DNA of 64,000 nt from JAHEAO01 sp942492375 (GCA_942492375.1 CALOEL010000002.1:310001-374000); one strand, 5' to 3'; counted from the first letter of the stretch, positions 45,699 to 55,000 are shown. Program-made: numbers and translations. The notes: generated by a model not told the origin, from the letters alone.

Positions 45699-46483
45699 TG
45701 CTTGACGATTTCCTGATCCGCGCGGGCCTCGCCGGCCTCGGCCTGTCGCTGGCCACCGGGCCGCTAGGCGCGTTCGTGGTCTGGCGCCGGATGGCGTATT
45801 TCGGCGACGCGACGGCACATGCGGCGATACTCGGCGTGGCGCTGGCGCTTGCCTTCTCGCTCCCGGTCACGTTCGGCACGCTGCTTGTCGCTTTGGCCGT
45901 GGGCCTTGGCGTGACGATGCTGTCGGGCCGCGGTCACGCCATCGACACGACGCTCGGCGTCATGGCGCATTCCGCGCTCGCCGTGGGGCTTGTCGCGATT
46001 TCCCTGGTGCAGGGCGTGACGATCGACCTGAACGCCTTTCTGTTCGGCGATCTCCTGACGGTAACGAAACCCGATCTTGCGCTGATCTGGGGCGGCTCCG
46101 GCCTTGTGCTGGCGCTTCTGATCTGGCGTTGGTCGGCGCTTCTGACATCGACGCTGAACGAAGAACTTGCCGCAAGCGCGGGGATCAATCCGCGTCGCGA
46201 ACAACTCGTTCTGACGCTGGCTCTGGCGGTCGTCGTGGCTTTGGCGCTTAAGGTGGTCGGCGCGCTTCTGATCGCTGCCATGCTGATCGTTCCTGCGGCG
46301 GCGGCGCGCGGATTTGCGCGAAATCCGGAAGCCATGGCGGGTCTGGCGGTCCTGTTCGGCATGGTCTCGGTCCTGGGCGGCGTAGCGGCGTCGCTCTTCG
46401 CCGATACGCCGACGGGGCCGAGCATTGTGGTCGTGGCCGCGGCGATATTCGTGGTCTCGATACCGGCACGCCGCGCCGCCTGA
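45698..46483 (+). CDS. znuB: Zinc ABC transporter permease
   Basis: The 261-residue ABC-3-type permease has seven to eight helices, with the family segments VVWRRMAYFGDATAHAAILGV, LALALVVALALKVVGALLIAAMLIVPAAAA. It forms the membrane channel of the zinc importer and ends the zur-znuC-znuB transcript. Confidence 0.95.
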   Translation: MLDDFLIRAGLAGLGLSLATGPLGAFVVWRRMAYFGDATAHAAILGVALALAFSLPVTFGTLLVALAVGLGVTMLSGRGHAIDTTLGVMAHSALAVGLVAISLVQGVTIDLNAFLFGDLLTVTKPDLALIWGGSGLVLALLIWRWSALLTSTLNEELAASAGINPRREQLVLTLALAVVVALALKVVGALLIAAMLIVPAAAARGFARNPEAMAGLAVLFGMVSVLGGVAASLFADTPTGPSIVVVAAAIFVVSIPARRAA

Positions 46484-46492
46484 TGGCAACCG

Positions 46493-46963
46493 TCAGATGG
46501 CGTCGAACGCGGTGTCCTTGACCGATTGCATCGAGACATGCGTCGACGTCGAGGATACATAGGGCAGGGTCGAGATCGTCTCGCCAAGGATCTGCCGATA
46601 GGTCTGGATATCCCGGCTGCGGATTTTCAGCAGGTAATCGAAGGAGCCGGCGATCATGTGGCATTGCTCGATCTCGGGCACGCGCAACACCGCTTCGTTG
46701 AAGGCCGACAGCGCATGTTCCGACGTGTCTCGCAGTTTGACTTCGACGAACGCCACGTGATCCAGGTTGAGCTTCGACGGGTTGAGCACGGCGCGGAACC
46801 CATGGATGAAACCTTCTGCCTGAAGACGCTTCAGCCGCGACTGGCATGGCGTCTTCGACAGACCGACCCTGGACGCAAGTTCTGTCACCGGCATCCGGCC
46901 TTCGTGGCTGAGCAGTTTGAGGATCTTTCGGTCGATCTGGTCGATTTGTTCGGATTTCATCAT
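46493..46963 (-). CDS. putR: Lrp/AsnC-family regulator, probable PutR
   Basis: This 156-residue protein has the N-terminal HTH (DRKILKLLSHEGRMPVTELASRVGLSKTP) and the C-terminal RAM domain of Lrp/AsnC regulators. It is divergent from putA across about 130 bases. In Rhodobacter and related genera the divergent Lrp-type PutR activates putA in response to proline, so this role is inferred from position. Either of two adjacent ATGs (46963, 46960) could be used. Confidence 0.85.
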   Translation of the reverse strand: MMKSEQIDQIDRKILKLLSHEGRMPVTELASRVGLSKTPCQSRLKRLQAEGFIHGFRAVLNPSKLNLDHVAFVEVKLRDTSEHALSAFNEAVLRVPEIEQCHMIAGSFDYLLKIRSRDIQTYRQILGETISTLPYVSSTSTHVSMQSVKDTAFDAI

Positions 46964-47091
46964 CTTCGCAGTCCATCCGCCTGGGATAATAGCGCATTTT
47001 GGTCCATATTCCACTCACGGTCAAAGAAACAGGAAAAAGACCTGCGATCTGTAGGTTATCATAAGCGAAATCTTTTGGAGAGGATGATTCC

Positions 47092-50000
47092 ATGGCCGCT
47101 TTGGACCCCCTGCGCGCGCAAATCCGGGACGCACACCACCGGGAAGAGGCCGAACTGCTCTCTAATCTCACGCGGGATTATTCCGTCGACAAATCGGTTC
47201 GCGAAAGGGCGACGGCCCGCGCCGTCGGAATGATTGAAGGCGTGCGCAATCATGCCTCACCGGGTCTCATGGAAGTCTTCCTGTCCGAATATGGCCTGTC
47301 CACCGACGAAGGCATCGCCCTGATGTGTCTGGCCGAAGCCCTGCTGCGTGTGCCGGACAAGGACACGATCGACGAATTGATCGAGGACAAGATCGCCAGC
47401 TCGTCCTGGGACGAACATCTTGGCCATTCGTCCTCCTCGCTTGTGAACGCGTCCACCTGGGCATTGATGCTGACCGGCCGGGTGCTGCGCGAGGATCATC
47501 AGCCCGGCATCGCCGCAACATTGCATTCCGCGGTCAAGCGGATGGGCGAACCGATGATCCGCGCCGCCGTGGGCCGGGCGATCAAGGAACTGGGTCACCA
47601 GTTCGTCTTGGGCCGCACGATTTCCGAGGCGCTCAAGCGCGGCTCGAAGATGGAAGCCCAAGGCTATACCTACAGCTACGACATGCTTGGCGAGGCCGCA
47701 CTGACCGCACGCGATGCCCAGCACCACTACGACGCCTATTCCGAGGCGATCGCCAAGCTGGCGCCGCATTGCCGGTCGCGGGATATCCGCGAGAATCCCG
47801 GCATCTCGATCAAGCTCTCGGCGCTGCATCCGCGCTACGAGGTTCAGCAGCGATCCCGCGTGATGTCCGAACTGGTCGACCGGACCTTTGAACTTGCGCT
47901 CATGGCACGCAAGGCCGGGATGGGGCTGAACATCGACGCCGAAGAAGCGGACCGGCTCGACCTGTCGCTCGACATCATCGAGGCGGTCCTGTCGCGCCCT
48001 GAACTGGCGGGCTGGGACGGGTTCGGTGTGGTCGTCCAGGCCTACGGCAAACGCGCGCCGTTCGTTCTGGACTGGCTGGCCGCATTGGCCGGAAAGCTTG
48101 ACCGCAAGATCATGGTGAGGCTCGTCAAGGGCGCCTACTGGGACAGCGAGATCAAGAAGGCGCAGGTTTTCGGACTTGATGGCTATCCGGTCTATACCCG
48201 CAAGGTCGCGACGGATGTCGCCTATCTCTGCTGCGCCAAGAAGCTGCTTGGCATGACCGACCGGATCTATCCGCAATTCGCCACCCACAACGCCCATACC
48301 GTCGCCGCCATCCTCGAAATGGCATCCGACAAGGATGCGTTCGAATTCCAGCGCCTGCACGGCATGGGCGAGGTGATGCACTCGGCAGTGCTGCGGTCCG
48401 AAGGCACGCGCTGCCGCATCTATGCGCCGGTCGGGGCGCATCGCGACCTGCTGGCCTATCTGGTGCGCAGGATGCTGGAAAACGGCGCGAACAGTTCGTT
48501 CGTGAACCAGATCGTGAACGAAGAAGTCCCGCCCTCCGCCATCGCAGCGGACCCGTTCGACGCGTTGGAAAAAGTCGCGGGCGATCCTTCGCCGCTGCCG
48601 ATGCCCGACGAGATTTTCGGCAAGCGGCGCAACTCTCGCGGCTGGGACATTCGCGACCCCCGCGATCTGGCCGATTTCGAGCAGGCGCGCGCCAGCTTCT
48701 CTGAAACGCAGTGGTCGGTCGGACCGATCATCGCCGGCAAGGTCAAGGGCGCGCGGACCGTCGAGGTCCGCAACCCTGCCAACCCGTCGGATACCGTCGG
48801 CAAGATTGTCTGGGCCAGCGCCGAAGATGCCGAAACCGCGCTTGGCGCCGCAACGGTCTGGGCAGCGCCCCCCGCCGAGCGCGCTGCGGTGCTGCGCAAG
48901 GTCGCGGACCTTTACGAATCAAATTACGGCGAGATCTTCGCGGTGCTCGCCCGCGAGGCGGGAAAGACGGCTGCCGATGCCATTTCGGAACTGCGCGAGG
49001 CGGTCGACTTCCTGCGCTACTACGCGGATCGCGGAGAGGCGCTGGACGGCGACCCGCGTGGCCTCGTCACCTGCATCTCGCCCTGGAATTTTCCGCTGGC
49101 GATCTTCACCGGCCAGATCGCCGCGGCGCTCACGGCTGGCAACGCAGTGCTTGCCAAGCCCGCCGAACAGACCGGGATCACCGCCGCGATCGCGGTGCGG
49201 CTCATGCACGAGGCCGGTGTGCCGCGTTCGGCATTGCAGCTGCTGCCCGGCGAGGGTGCGGTGGCCGGCGCCGCGCTGACGGCGGATGATCGTATCGGCG
49301 GCGTCGTCTTTACCGGCGGTACCGACACGGCCCTGACCATCAACCGGGCGATGGCGAGTACCGTCGATCCGCGTGCCCCGCTGATCGCCGAAACCGGCGG
49401 GTTGAACGCGATGATCGTGGATTCGACAGCGATGCCGGAACAGGCGGTGCGCGACATCATCGCCTCGGCTTTCCAGTCGGCGGGGCAAAGATGTTCAGCC
49501 CTTCGGGTGCTCTATCTTCAGAAGGACGTCGAAAAGCCTTTTCTCGACATGCTTTTCGGTGCGATGGACGAGCTTGTGCTCGGCGATCCCTGGGCGCTCT
49601 CGACCGATGTGGGCCCGGTGATCGATGACGAAGCGCGCGCGGGGATCGTGGCGCATGTCGAAAAGGCGCGCGCGCAGCGCCGGGTGATGAAAGAGATGCC
49701 AGAATCGGAGGCCGGGACTTTCTTCGGACCGACGGTTCTGAAAGTGGACGGCATCGGCGATCTGGAACGCGAGATCTTCGGGCCTGTGCTGCATGTCGCG
49801 ACCTACCGGGCCGAGGATATCGGCAAGGTCATCGAGGCGGTCAACGCTACGGGTTATGGCCTGACCTTCGGGATGCATTCCCGCATCGACAATCGCGTGG
49901 ACGAGACCGCCGCCCGGATCAGGGCCGGCAACATCTATATCAACCGCAACCAGATCGGTGCGGTCGTCGGGTCGCAGCCGTTCGGTGGCGAGGGTCTTTC

Positions 50001-50556
50001 CGGCACCGGTCCGAAGGCGGGTGGGCCGGATTACGTGGCCCGCTTCGTCAAGGCCGAAACACGGACATCTGCCGCACCCTCGGGCAAGGCGGCGGACCCG
50101 AAAGCCGTGCAGGCGGCGCTTGACCGGGCGCGGGCAGAGGGGGCGCTGCTGCAAGCTGAAACGCTGCCGGGGCCGACAGGCGAGTCGAACCGGCTGATGA
50201 CATTCGGTCGCGGCGTCGTCCTCTGTCTCGGGCCGACCGCAGAAGACGCAAAAATCCAGGCAGAGGTCGCACGGGCGAACGGGTGTTCGGCGGTGACGGT
50301 CGTGCCGGGTGGTGACGTCGATGGCATTCTGGACCGGACAGTGCTGGAACGGCTGAACGGCGTCGATCTGGTCGCGCTGTGGTCCGACGAAAGCGATCTT
50401 CGCGCGGCGCGGCTGGCGCTTGCGGCGCGCGACGGTGCGATCGTCCAACTGGCCACCGAACTGGATTTCGGCCGGCTATGTCACCAAGAGCGGCATATCT
50501 GCATCGATACGACCGCCACCGGCGGCAATGCGGAGTTGCTGGCGACTGCTGCCTGA
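47092..50556 (+). CDS. putA: Bifunctional proline dehydrogenase / P5C dehydrogenase
   Basis: The 1154-residue enzyme oxidises proline to glutamate. The FAD-dependent PRODH barrel covers about residues 80-500 (RVVKGAYWDSEIKKAQV, FEFQRLHGMGEVMH, YAPVGAHRDLLAYLVRRMLEN). The NAD-dependent aldehyde dehydrogenase covers about 540-1000, with the general base in IAETGGLNAMIVDS and the catalytic Cys in SAGQRCSALRV. About 130 C-terminal residues form the extra domain of long PutA proteins. There is no ribbon-helix-helix DNA-binding domain at the N-terminus, so it is not a self-repressor, which fits the divergent PutR. A GGAGAGG site precedes the ATG. Confidence 0.97.
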   Translation: MAALDPLRAQIRDAHHREEAELLSNLTRDYSVDKSVRERATARAVGMIEGVRNHASPGLMEVFLSEYGLSTDEGIALMCLAEALLRVPDKDTIDELIEDKIASSSWDEHLGHSSSSLVNASTWALMLTGRVLREDHQPGIAATLHSAVKRMGEPMIRAAVGRAIKELGHQFVLGRTISEALKRGSKMEAQGYTYSYDMLGEAALTARDAQHHYDAYSEAIAKLAPHCRSRDIRENPGISIKLSALHPRYEVQQRSRVMSELVDRTFELALMARKAGMGLNIDAEEADRLDLSLDIIEAVLSRPELAGWDGFGVVVQAYGKRAPFVLDWLAALAGKLDRKIMVRLVKGAYWDSEIKKAQVFGLDGYPVYTRKVATDVAYLCCAKKLLGMTDRIYPQFATHNAHTVAAILEMASDKDAFEFQRLHGMGEVMHSAVLRSEGTRCRIYAPVGAHRDLLAYLVRRMLENGANSSFVNQIVNEEVPPSAIAADPFDALEKVAGDPSPLPMPDEIFGKRRNSRGWDIRDPRDLADFEQARASFSETQWSVGPIIAGKVKGARTVEVRNPANPSDTVGKIVWASAEDAETALGAATVWAAPPAERAAVLRKVADLYESNYGEIFAVLAREAGKTAADAISELREAVDFLRYYADRGEALDGDPRGLVTCISPWNFPLAIFTGQIAAALTAGNAVLAKPAEQTGITAAIAVRLMHEAGVPRSALQLLPGEGAVAGAALTADDRIGGVVFTGGTDTALTINRAMASTVDPRAPLIAETGGLNAMIVDSTAMPEQAVRDIIASAFQSAGQRCSALRVLYLQKDVEKPFLDMLFGAMDELVLGDPWALSTDVGPVIDDEARAGIVAHVEKARAQRRVMKEMPESEAGTFFGPTVLKVDGIGDLEREIFGPVLHVATYRAEDIGKVIEAVNATGYGLTFGMHSRIDNRVDETAARIRAGNIYINRNQIGAVVGSQPFGGEGLSGTGPKAGGPDYVARFVKAETRTSAAPSGKAADPKAVQAALDRARAEGALLQAETLPGPTGESNRLMTFGRGVVLCLGPTAEDAKIQAEVARANGCSAVTVVPGGDVDGILDRTVLERLNGVDLVALWSDESDLRAARLALAARDGAIVQLATELDFGRLCHQERHICIDTTATGGNAELLATAA

Positions 50557-50562
50557 AACCGG

Positions 50563-51576
50563 TCACGCGCCGTAATAGTCGCGATACCAGTTCACGAAGC
50601 GGGCGACGCCGTCGTCGATACCGGTTTCCGGCCGGTGGCCTGTCAGGTCATGCAGAAGGCTGACATCGGCCCAGGTGGCCGGCACGTCGCCGGGTTGCAT
50701 ATCCTCGAATTGCTTGACCGCTTCCTTGCCGATGGCCTTTTCGATCGCGGTTATGAACTCCATCAACTGCACTGGCCGGGCATTGCCGATATTGACGATC
50801 CGGAACGGTGCGACGGGTGACAGACTGTCGTTTTCCGCGATGGCCTCGGGTCCGTCCGGGCGCGCCGGCGCGGCGCCGATCAGCCGGAAAAGTGCCTCTG
50901 TCAGGTCGTCGATATAGGTGAAGTCGCGGGACATGTTGCCATGGTTGAAGACCTCGATCGGATCGCCGTCGAGGATCGCCTTGGTGAACTTGAACAGCGC
51001 CATGTCGGGCCTGCCCCAGGGACCGTAGACAGTGAAGAACCGGAACATCGTCGTCGGCTGGCCATAGAGATGCGCGTAGGAATGCGCCATCGCCTCGGTC
51101 GCCTTCTTGGTGGCGGCGTAGAACGACATCTGGCTGTCGGCCTTGTCGGTTTCCGCATAGGGCATCTTCGCATTCGCGCCATAGACCGAAGAGGTCGACG
51201 CGATCAGCAGGTGCGGGACCGGCGTCGCTCGCGCGGCTTCCAGCAGGTTGAAGGTTCCGATCAGATTGGCATCCAGATAACTGCGCGGCGCCTCGATCGA
51301 ATACCGCACTCCGGCTTGTGCCGCGAGGTGAATGATCGCGTCCGGGCGCAGCCGCTCGACCAGTTCGAGCAATGCGCCTTCGGTTTCAAGCCGCTCGATA
51401 ATCGGTGTGAAATCCGGATTCTGCGACAGCATCGCATGGCGCCTCTCTTTCAGCGCCACGTCGTAGTAATCGGTCATCGCGTCGAAACCGGTGACCGACC
51501 AGCCCTCGTCAAGCAGCCGCCTGCACAGATGGTAGCCGATGAATCCGGCCGAGCCGGTGACAAGCGCGGTTGGCAT
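50563..51576 (-). CDS. NAD-dependent epimerase, probable UDP-glucuronate 4-epimerase
   Basis: This 337-residue extended short-chain dehydrogenase has the nucleotide-binding GSAGFIGYHLCRRLL, the catalytic YAATK and the typical UDP-glucuronate 4-epimerase stretches FDAMTDYYDVALKERR, HLAAQAGVRYSIEAP and FRFFTVYGPWGRPDMA. It would make UDP-galacturonate for capsule or lipopolysaccharide. It lies directly after (downstream of) the GTA spike genes, with 86 bases to ghsB and no sign of cotranscription. Confidence 0.88.
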   Translation of the reverse strand: MPTALVTGSAGFIGYHLCRRLLDEGWSVTGFDAMTDYYDVALKERRHAMLSQNPDFTPIIERLETEGALLELVERLRPDAIIHLAAQAGVRYSIEAPRSYLDANLIGTFNLLEAARATPVPHLLIASTSSVYGANAKMPYAETDKADSQMSFYAATKKATEAMAHSYAHLYGQPTTMFRFFTVYGPWGRPDMALFKFTKAILDGDPIEVFNHGNMSRDFTYIDDLTEALFRLIGAAPARPDGPEAIAENDSLSPVAPFRIVNIGNARPVQLMEFITAIEKAIGKEAVKQFEDMQPGDVPATWADVSLLHDLTGHRPETGIDDGVARFVNWYRDYYGA

Positions 51577-51662
51577 GGGTCTCCAGTTCCTGTTGCGCGC
51601 GCAGTCTTAGCCGCCTCGGGGGCCGGGGCAACCCCGGCCCGAGCATTTCGTCCGGCTTGTGG

Positions 51663-52730
51663 TCAGGCCGACAGGGCCTGAAGCTCGGCATTGGATAGAC
51701 GGGCAGGATAGTAGATCAGTGACTCTGCCACGATCTGACCTTGCGCGCCCCCGGCCGCCCGCCCGAGCCGGAGGGTCGAAAGACCGGTCGGAACGCTTCC
51801 CGCGCTATCGGTGGCCACGCCGCCGCCATTAAGCGAAACCGCGAAACTGTCGGGTGCATAGGCGAGCGCGACGCGGAACTCGGCACCAAGCGGGATCGCA
51901 TCACCCGGAGGTGCGATGGCGGATTGCAGCGCGCCCCCGTTCCAGACCTGGAACTGCGGTTTGCCCAGAACGGTGTTCCACAGCAGCGACAGCCGTGTGC
52001 TGGCCGAACCGCCATCGACTTCTATGAGGCGGTCATTCGCCTCGGCACCCCGTACATAGCCGCTGAACACCAGCGTTCCTGCCGACGTATCGAACCAGGG
52101 TCCAAGCGAAACCCCGGCATTGTCGTCCGCCCTCTGACCCGGCGCCGTCGTCGTGGGAATATAGGACGAGGCCGTGCCGCCCCGTTCCAGCTGTGGCGCC
52201 TGGATCTGACCGGTCAGCGCAAGGGTAAGCTGGCCCGCCGCTGGCGTGAAGGCAAGATGCCGGCGCGCAGGATAGGCGCCGGATCCGGTCAGGGTGCCGG
52301 TATGGGCGCCCGACAGGGCGATGCTTCCCGCGCCGTAGAAAGACAGGACATGCGGCGCGGCGGTGACGGTTACGGTCTGGTTTGCCGGGGCCGCGCTGGC
52401 GGCGAAGAGATTGCCGCGCGCATTCTCCAGCAGCAGCCCGAGCCGCGCCAGATTTGACGGATCGTGGGTCATCCGCAGAGTATGGGAAGGGCTGGCGACC
52501 AGCATCCCCTCGGCATCTACGACCGAGGCTGTCGTAGGACGGCTAAAGCTGATCAACTCGTAAGGCTCGCGCGGAAGGCCACCGGCTCCAAAGGCGCCGG
52601 CGGCGAAATCCAGAACCAGACCCGCCGGAGCGGCCGTCAGCGGCGACGCCCAGGCCGAGCCCCAACGGAGCGGTGCCGCTGTCGGCCGGCTTGGGGCCGA
52701 TATCAACGAAAGATCGCAGGCAAGCTTCAT
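51663..52730 (-). CDS. ghsB: GTA head-spike fibre-like protein (LamG-like lectin domain)
   Basis: The 355-residue product has no signal peptide. It resembles phage head-spike fibres: FSRPTTASVVDAEGMLV, LLLENARGNLFAAS and LERGGTASSYIPTT are motifs seen in that group, followed by a C-terminal concanavalin/LamG-like region (FSGYVRGAEANDRLI through LRLGRAAGGAQGQIVAESLIYYPARLS). In Rhodobacter capsulatus the GTA head spikes GhsA/GhsB bind capsule polysaccharide and are encoded away from the main GTA cluster; this gene and its partner match that layout. Its ATG overlaps the stop of the spike-base gene (ATGA). Confidence 0.7.
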   Translation of the reverse strand: MKLACDLSLISAPSRPTAAPLRWGSAWASPLTAAPAGLVLDFAAGAFGAGGLPREPYELISFSRPTTASVVDAEGMLVASPSHTLRMTHDPSNLARLGLLLENARGNLFAASAAPANQTVTVTAAPHVLSFYGAGSIALSGAHTGTLTGSGAYPARRHLAFTPAAGQLTLALTGQIQAPQLERGGTASSYIPTTTAPGQRADDNAGVSLGPWFDTSAGTLVFSGYVRGAEANDRLIEVDGGSASTRLSLLWNTVLGKPQFQVWNGGALQSAIAPPGDAIPLGAEFRVALAYAPDSFAVSLNGGGVATDSAGSVPTGLSTLRLGRAAGGAQGQIVAESLIYYPARLSNAELQALSA

Positions 52731-52993
52731 GCAATCACCATGGCGTGGATGTTGGCCGCGGTGGTGCCGGTCGCATGAACCCGACGTGTTCCCACCGGCA
52801 GGATCGAGTTATCCGCCACGCGCACCGTCCGCGTCAAACCGCGGACCGTGACCAGCGACACCGTGCCGCCGGTCTCGACGTAAAGCGCCACCGCGACTTC
52901 CGTCAGGTCGGTGGTGTCATTCGGGATGACCGGCAGAATATCCGTTGCGGGGCCGGACAAGGGAGACGTGCGGTTCTCGAAGGGATTTGTCAA
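52727..52993 (-). CDS. ghsA: GTA spike-base protein (Rcc01079-like)
   Basis: The product is 88 residues with a beta-rich core (TDILPVIPNDTTDLTEVAVALYVE, RRVHATGTTAANIHAMVIA) matching my memory of the spike-base proteins of GTAs and lambdoid-like phages of Rhodobacterales. The TTG at 52993 is chosen because GGAG lies seven bases before it and the product then begins TNPFENRTSPL, the usual N-terminus; a longer frame reaches 53098. It is coupled to ghsB. Confidence 0.7.
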   Translation of the reverse strand: MTNPFENRTSPLSGPATDILPVIPNDTTDLTEVAVALYVETGGTVSLVTVRGLTRTVRVADNSILPVGTRRVHATGTTAANIHAMVIA

Positions 52994-53176
52994 AGCGTTG
53001 CTCCATGGTGAATTGGTCAAGCCATGACTGCGAACCCGCAATGGCGGGGGCAGCACGGATTTACTCTTTCTGGGGATGCTGCGGAAACTAGCGCTCAAGA
53101 ATGAAGAATTGCTTAAGGCAATGAAAATGAAATGGCGCCTCCGGTCAGCGCCCGAAAAACGTCAGCCCGGAACGCG

Positions 53177-53200
53177 AAACGCCGCCCGAAGGCGGCGTTT
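53177..53200 (-). terminator. Intrinsic terminator after rpmE
   Basis: AAACGCCGCC (53177-53186) and GGCGGCGTTT (53191-53200) form a 10-bp stem. On the minus strand the loop is the stable TTCG tetraloop. It lies 24-47 bases after the rpmE stop and ends in TTT on that strand too. Confidence 0.8.
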
Positions 53201-53223
53201 CAACACATCGCTAACGACCGGCT

Positions 53224-53445
53224 TCAGAAGCCGAGGCCGGCGTATTTGTTCTTGAACTTCGATACACGGCCACCGGTGTCCATCAGGCGGGTGCCGCCGC
53301 CAGTCCAGGCAGGGTGAACCGACGGGTCGATGTCCAGCGACAGCTGCTCGCCTTCCTTGCCCCAGGTCGATTTCATCTGCACGACGGTGCCGTCGACCAG
53401 CTTGACGTCGATGATGTGATAGTCGGGATGGATATCTGCTTTCAT
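53224..53445 (-). CDS. rpmE: 50S ribosomal protein L31
   Basis: The 73-residue protein begins MKADIHPDYHIIDVKLVDG and has the conserved DPSVHPAWTGG and GRVSKFKNKYAG. The four zinc-ligand cysteines of zinc-type L31 are absent, so this is the Cys-less form, even though the organism has a Zur regulon. Last gene of the rplS-rpmE unit, followed by a strong terminator. Confidence 0.96.
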   Translation of the reverse strand: MKADIHPDYHIIDVKLVDGTVVQMKSTWGKEGEQLSLDIDPSVHPAWTGGGTRLMDTGGRVSKFKNKYAGLGF

Positions 53446-53457
53446 CTCGGCTGGTCC

Positions 53458-53841
53458 TTATGCTTCCGCGCTTTCAAGCGGCTTGTAGTTGGAAACTTCC
53501 GCGATCCGGGCCGACTTGCCGCGACGCGAGCGCAGGTAGTAAAGCTTGGCGCGGCGCACCTTGCCGCGGCGGACAACGGTGATCGAGTCGATATTGGTCG
53601 AGTGCAGCGGGAACACGCGCTCCACGCCCTCGCCAAAGGATATCTTGCGGACGGTGAACGACCCGGCGATGCCCTTGCCGTTCTTGCGGCTGATGCAGAC
53701 GCCCTCGTAGTTCTGCACGCGGCTCCGCGTGCCTTCCGTCACCTTGTAGCCGACGCGGATGGTATCACCCGCCTTGAAATCCGGAATCTCTTTACCAAGC
53801 TCGGCAATCTGCTCGGCTTCCAGCTGTGCGATAAGATCCAT
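53458..53841 (-). CDS. rplS: 50S ribosomal protein L19
   Basis: This 127-residue protein has the L19 core FKAGDTIRVGYKVTEGTRSRVQNYEGVCI and the end RRAKLYYLRSRRGKSARIAE. The ATG at 53841 is preferred because AGGAG lies eight bases upstream; a GTG at 53850 is too close to that site. It follows trmD after a gap of about 50 bases and precedes rpmE. Confidence 0.97.
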   Translation of the reverse strand: MDLIAQLEAEQIAELGKEIPDFKAGDTIRVGYKVTEGTRSRVQNYEGVCISRKNGKGIAGSFTVRKISFGEGVERVFPLHSTNIDSITVVRRGKVRRAKLYYLRSRRGKSARIAEVSNYKPLESAEA

Positions 53842-53892
53842 CGCAGTCACTCCTATATGCCCACGGTTTTCCCGCGGATGTTTCTCGCGTCC

Positions 53893-54723
53893 TCAGAGCT
53901 CTCGGTCTTCATCCGGGTCCCTATCGTGCTTGGCACAATAAGCCCGCCAGAGGTCAGGTCGTCGTTCCTTTGTCAGCCTTTCGGCCATCGCCCGTCGCCA
54001 GTCAGCGATCTTACCGTGATGCCCCGACAGAAGAACTTCGGGTATCTCACGGCCTTCCCAGACGGCGGGCTTCGTGTACTGGGGATGTTCAAGCAGAAAA
54101 TCCGAGAAGGACTCCTCCTCGGTTGAAGCCTGATTCCCAAGCACGCGGGGTATAAGCCGGACCGTCGCATCAATCAAGGCCTGTGCAGCGATCTCTCCGC
54201 CGGTCAGAACGAAGTCACCAAGGCTGACTTCCTCGATGCCGTATTGCTCGATCACGCGCTCGTCCACGCCCTCGAACCTTCCGCAAAGAAGCGTCAGCCC
54301 CTCGGCGGCTGCAAACCGTCGCGCCATCGCCTGATCAAATCGCCGCCCGCGGGGCGAAAGGTAAAGCACCGGCCATCGCCGCCTGTCCTTCGGGGTTCCA
54401 TCGGCGGCGGCGTCAAGCGCCTGAGCCAACACGTCGGCGCGCAGAACCATCCCCGCGCCGCCGCCAGCCGGAGTGTCGTCGACATTCCGGTGCTTGCCCT
54501 CGCCGAACTGACGCAGATCGATCGTCTGCAGCTGCCACAGACCGTCCTGCAGCGCCTTGCCGGTAAGGCTTTCACCCAGCACACCGGGGAAAGCAGTCGG
54601 TAAAAGGGTGATGACCTTCGCCTTCCAGGCGCCCGCCAGATCGGGGCTGTCGGTCATCAGCTCGCGCGGCTTGTGCACGGCCGAGATCGACAGTCTGCGG
54701 TGGGATTTCGGTTTGTCGGTCAC
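53893..54723 (-). CDS. trmD: tRNA (guanine37-N1)-methyltransferase
   Basis: TrmD makes m1G37 in tRNA and prevents frameshifting. The SPOUT knot motifs are LSPRGRRFDQAMARRFA, CGRFEGVDERVIEQYG and EEVSLGDFVLTGGEIAAQ, and the catalytic-Asp region GGGAGMVLRADV is present. GTG at 54723 gives 276 residues including the N-terminal RLSISAVHKPRELM region seen in Rhodobacterales; an ATG at 54657 would give 254. Followed by rplS. Confidence 0.95.
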   Translation of the reverse strand: MTDKPKSHRRLSISAVHKPRELMTDSPDLAGAWKAKVITLLPTAFPGVLGESLTGKALQDGLWQLQTIDLRQFGEGKHRNVDDTPAGGGAGMVLRADVLAQALDAAADGTPKDRRRWPVLYLSPRGRRFDQAMARRFAAAEGLTLLCGRFEGVDERVIEQYGIEEVSLGDFVLTGGEIAAQALIDATVRLIPRVLGNQASTEEESFSDFLLEHPQYTKPAVWEGREIPEVLLSGHHGKIADWRRAMAERLTKERRPDLWRAYCAKHDRDPDEDREL

Positions 54724-54754
54724 GCGGAACACCCCGCGCGGATCGGGCGGTCCG

Positions 54755-54916
54755 TCAGGCGATCGCGATGATCCCCAGAAGCACCAGCAGGAACAGCACC
54801 AGCACGACGCCCATAAGGAATTTCGCACCGGTCAGCGCGGCCCCGGAAAGCCGGCCGAAGCCCAAGAGCGCGGCCACCGCAGCGATGACCAGAAGAATGA
54901 GAATCCATTGAATCAT
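54755..54916 (-). CDS. DUF1328 small membrane protein
   Basis: The 53-residue protein has two hydrophobic helices separated by GFGRLSGAALTGAK (MIQWILILLVIAAVAALLGF; FLMGVVLVLFLLVLLGIIAIA), the pattern of DUF1328 (YtjA-like) stress-associated membrane peptides. A strong GAGGG site lies nine bases before the ATG. It sits between rimM and trmD on the same strand and is easily missed. Confidence 0.8.
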   Translation of the reverse strand: MIQWILILLVIAAVAALLGFGRLSGAALTGAKFLMGVVLVLFLLVLLGIIAIA

Positions 54917-55000
54917 GATGTGAGTCCCTCGTTGAAATCGAAAGACCAACACCCGGCTTCGCGAAAGGTTCCTCGGCGGCGAAGCTGCGCCCCGGATCGA

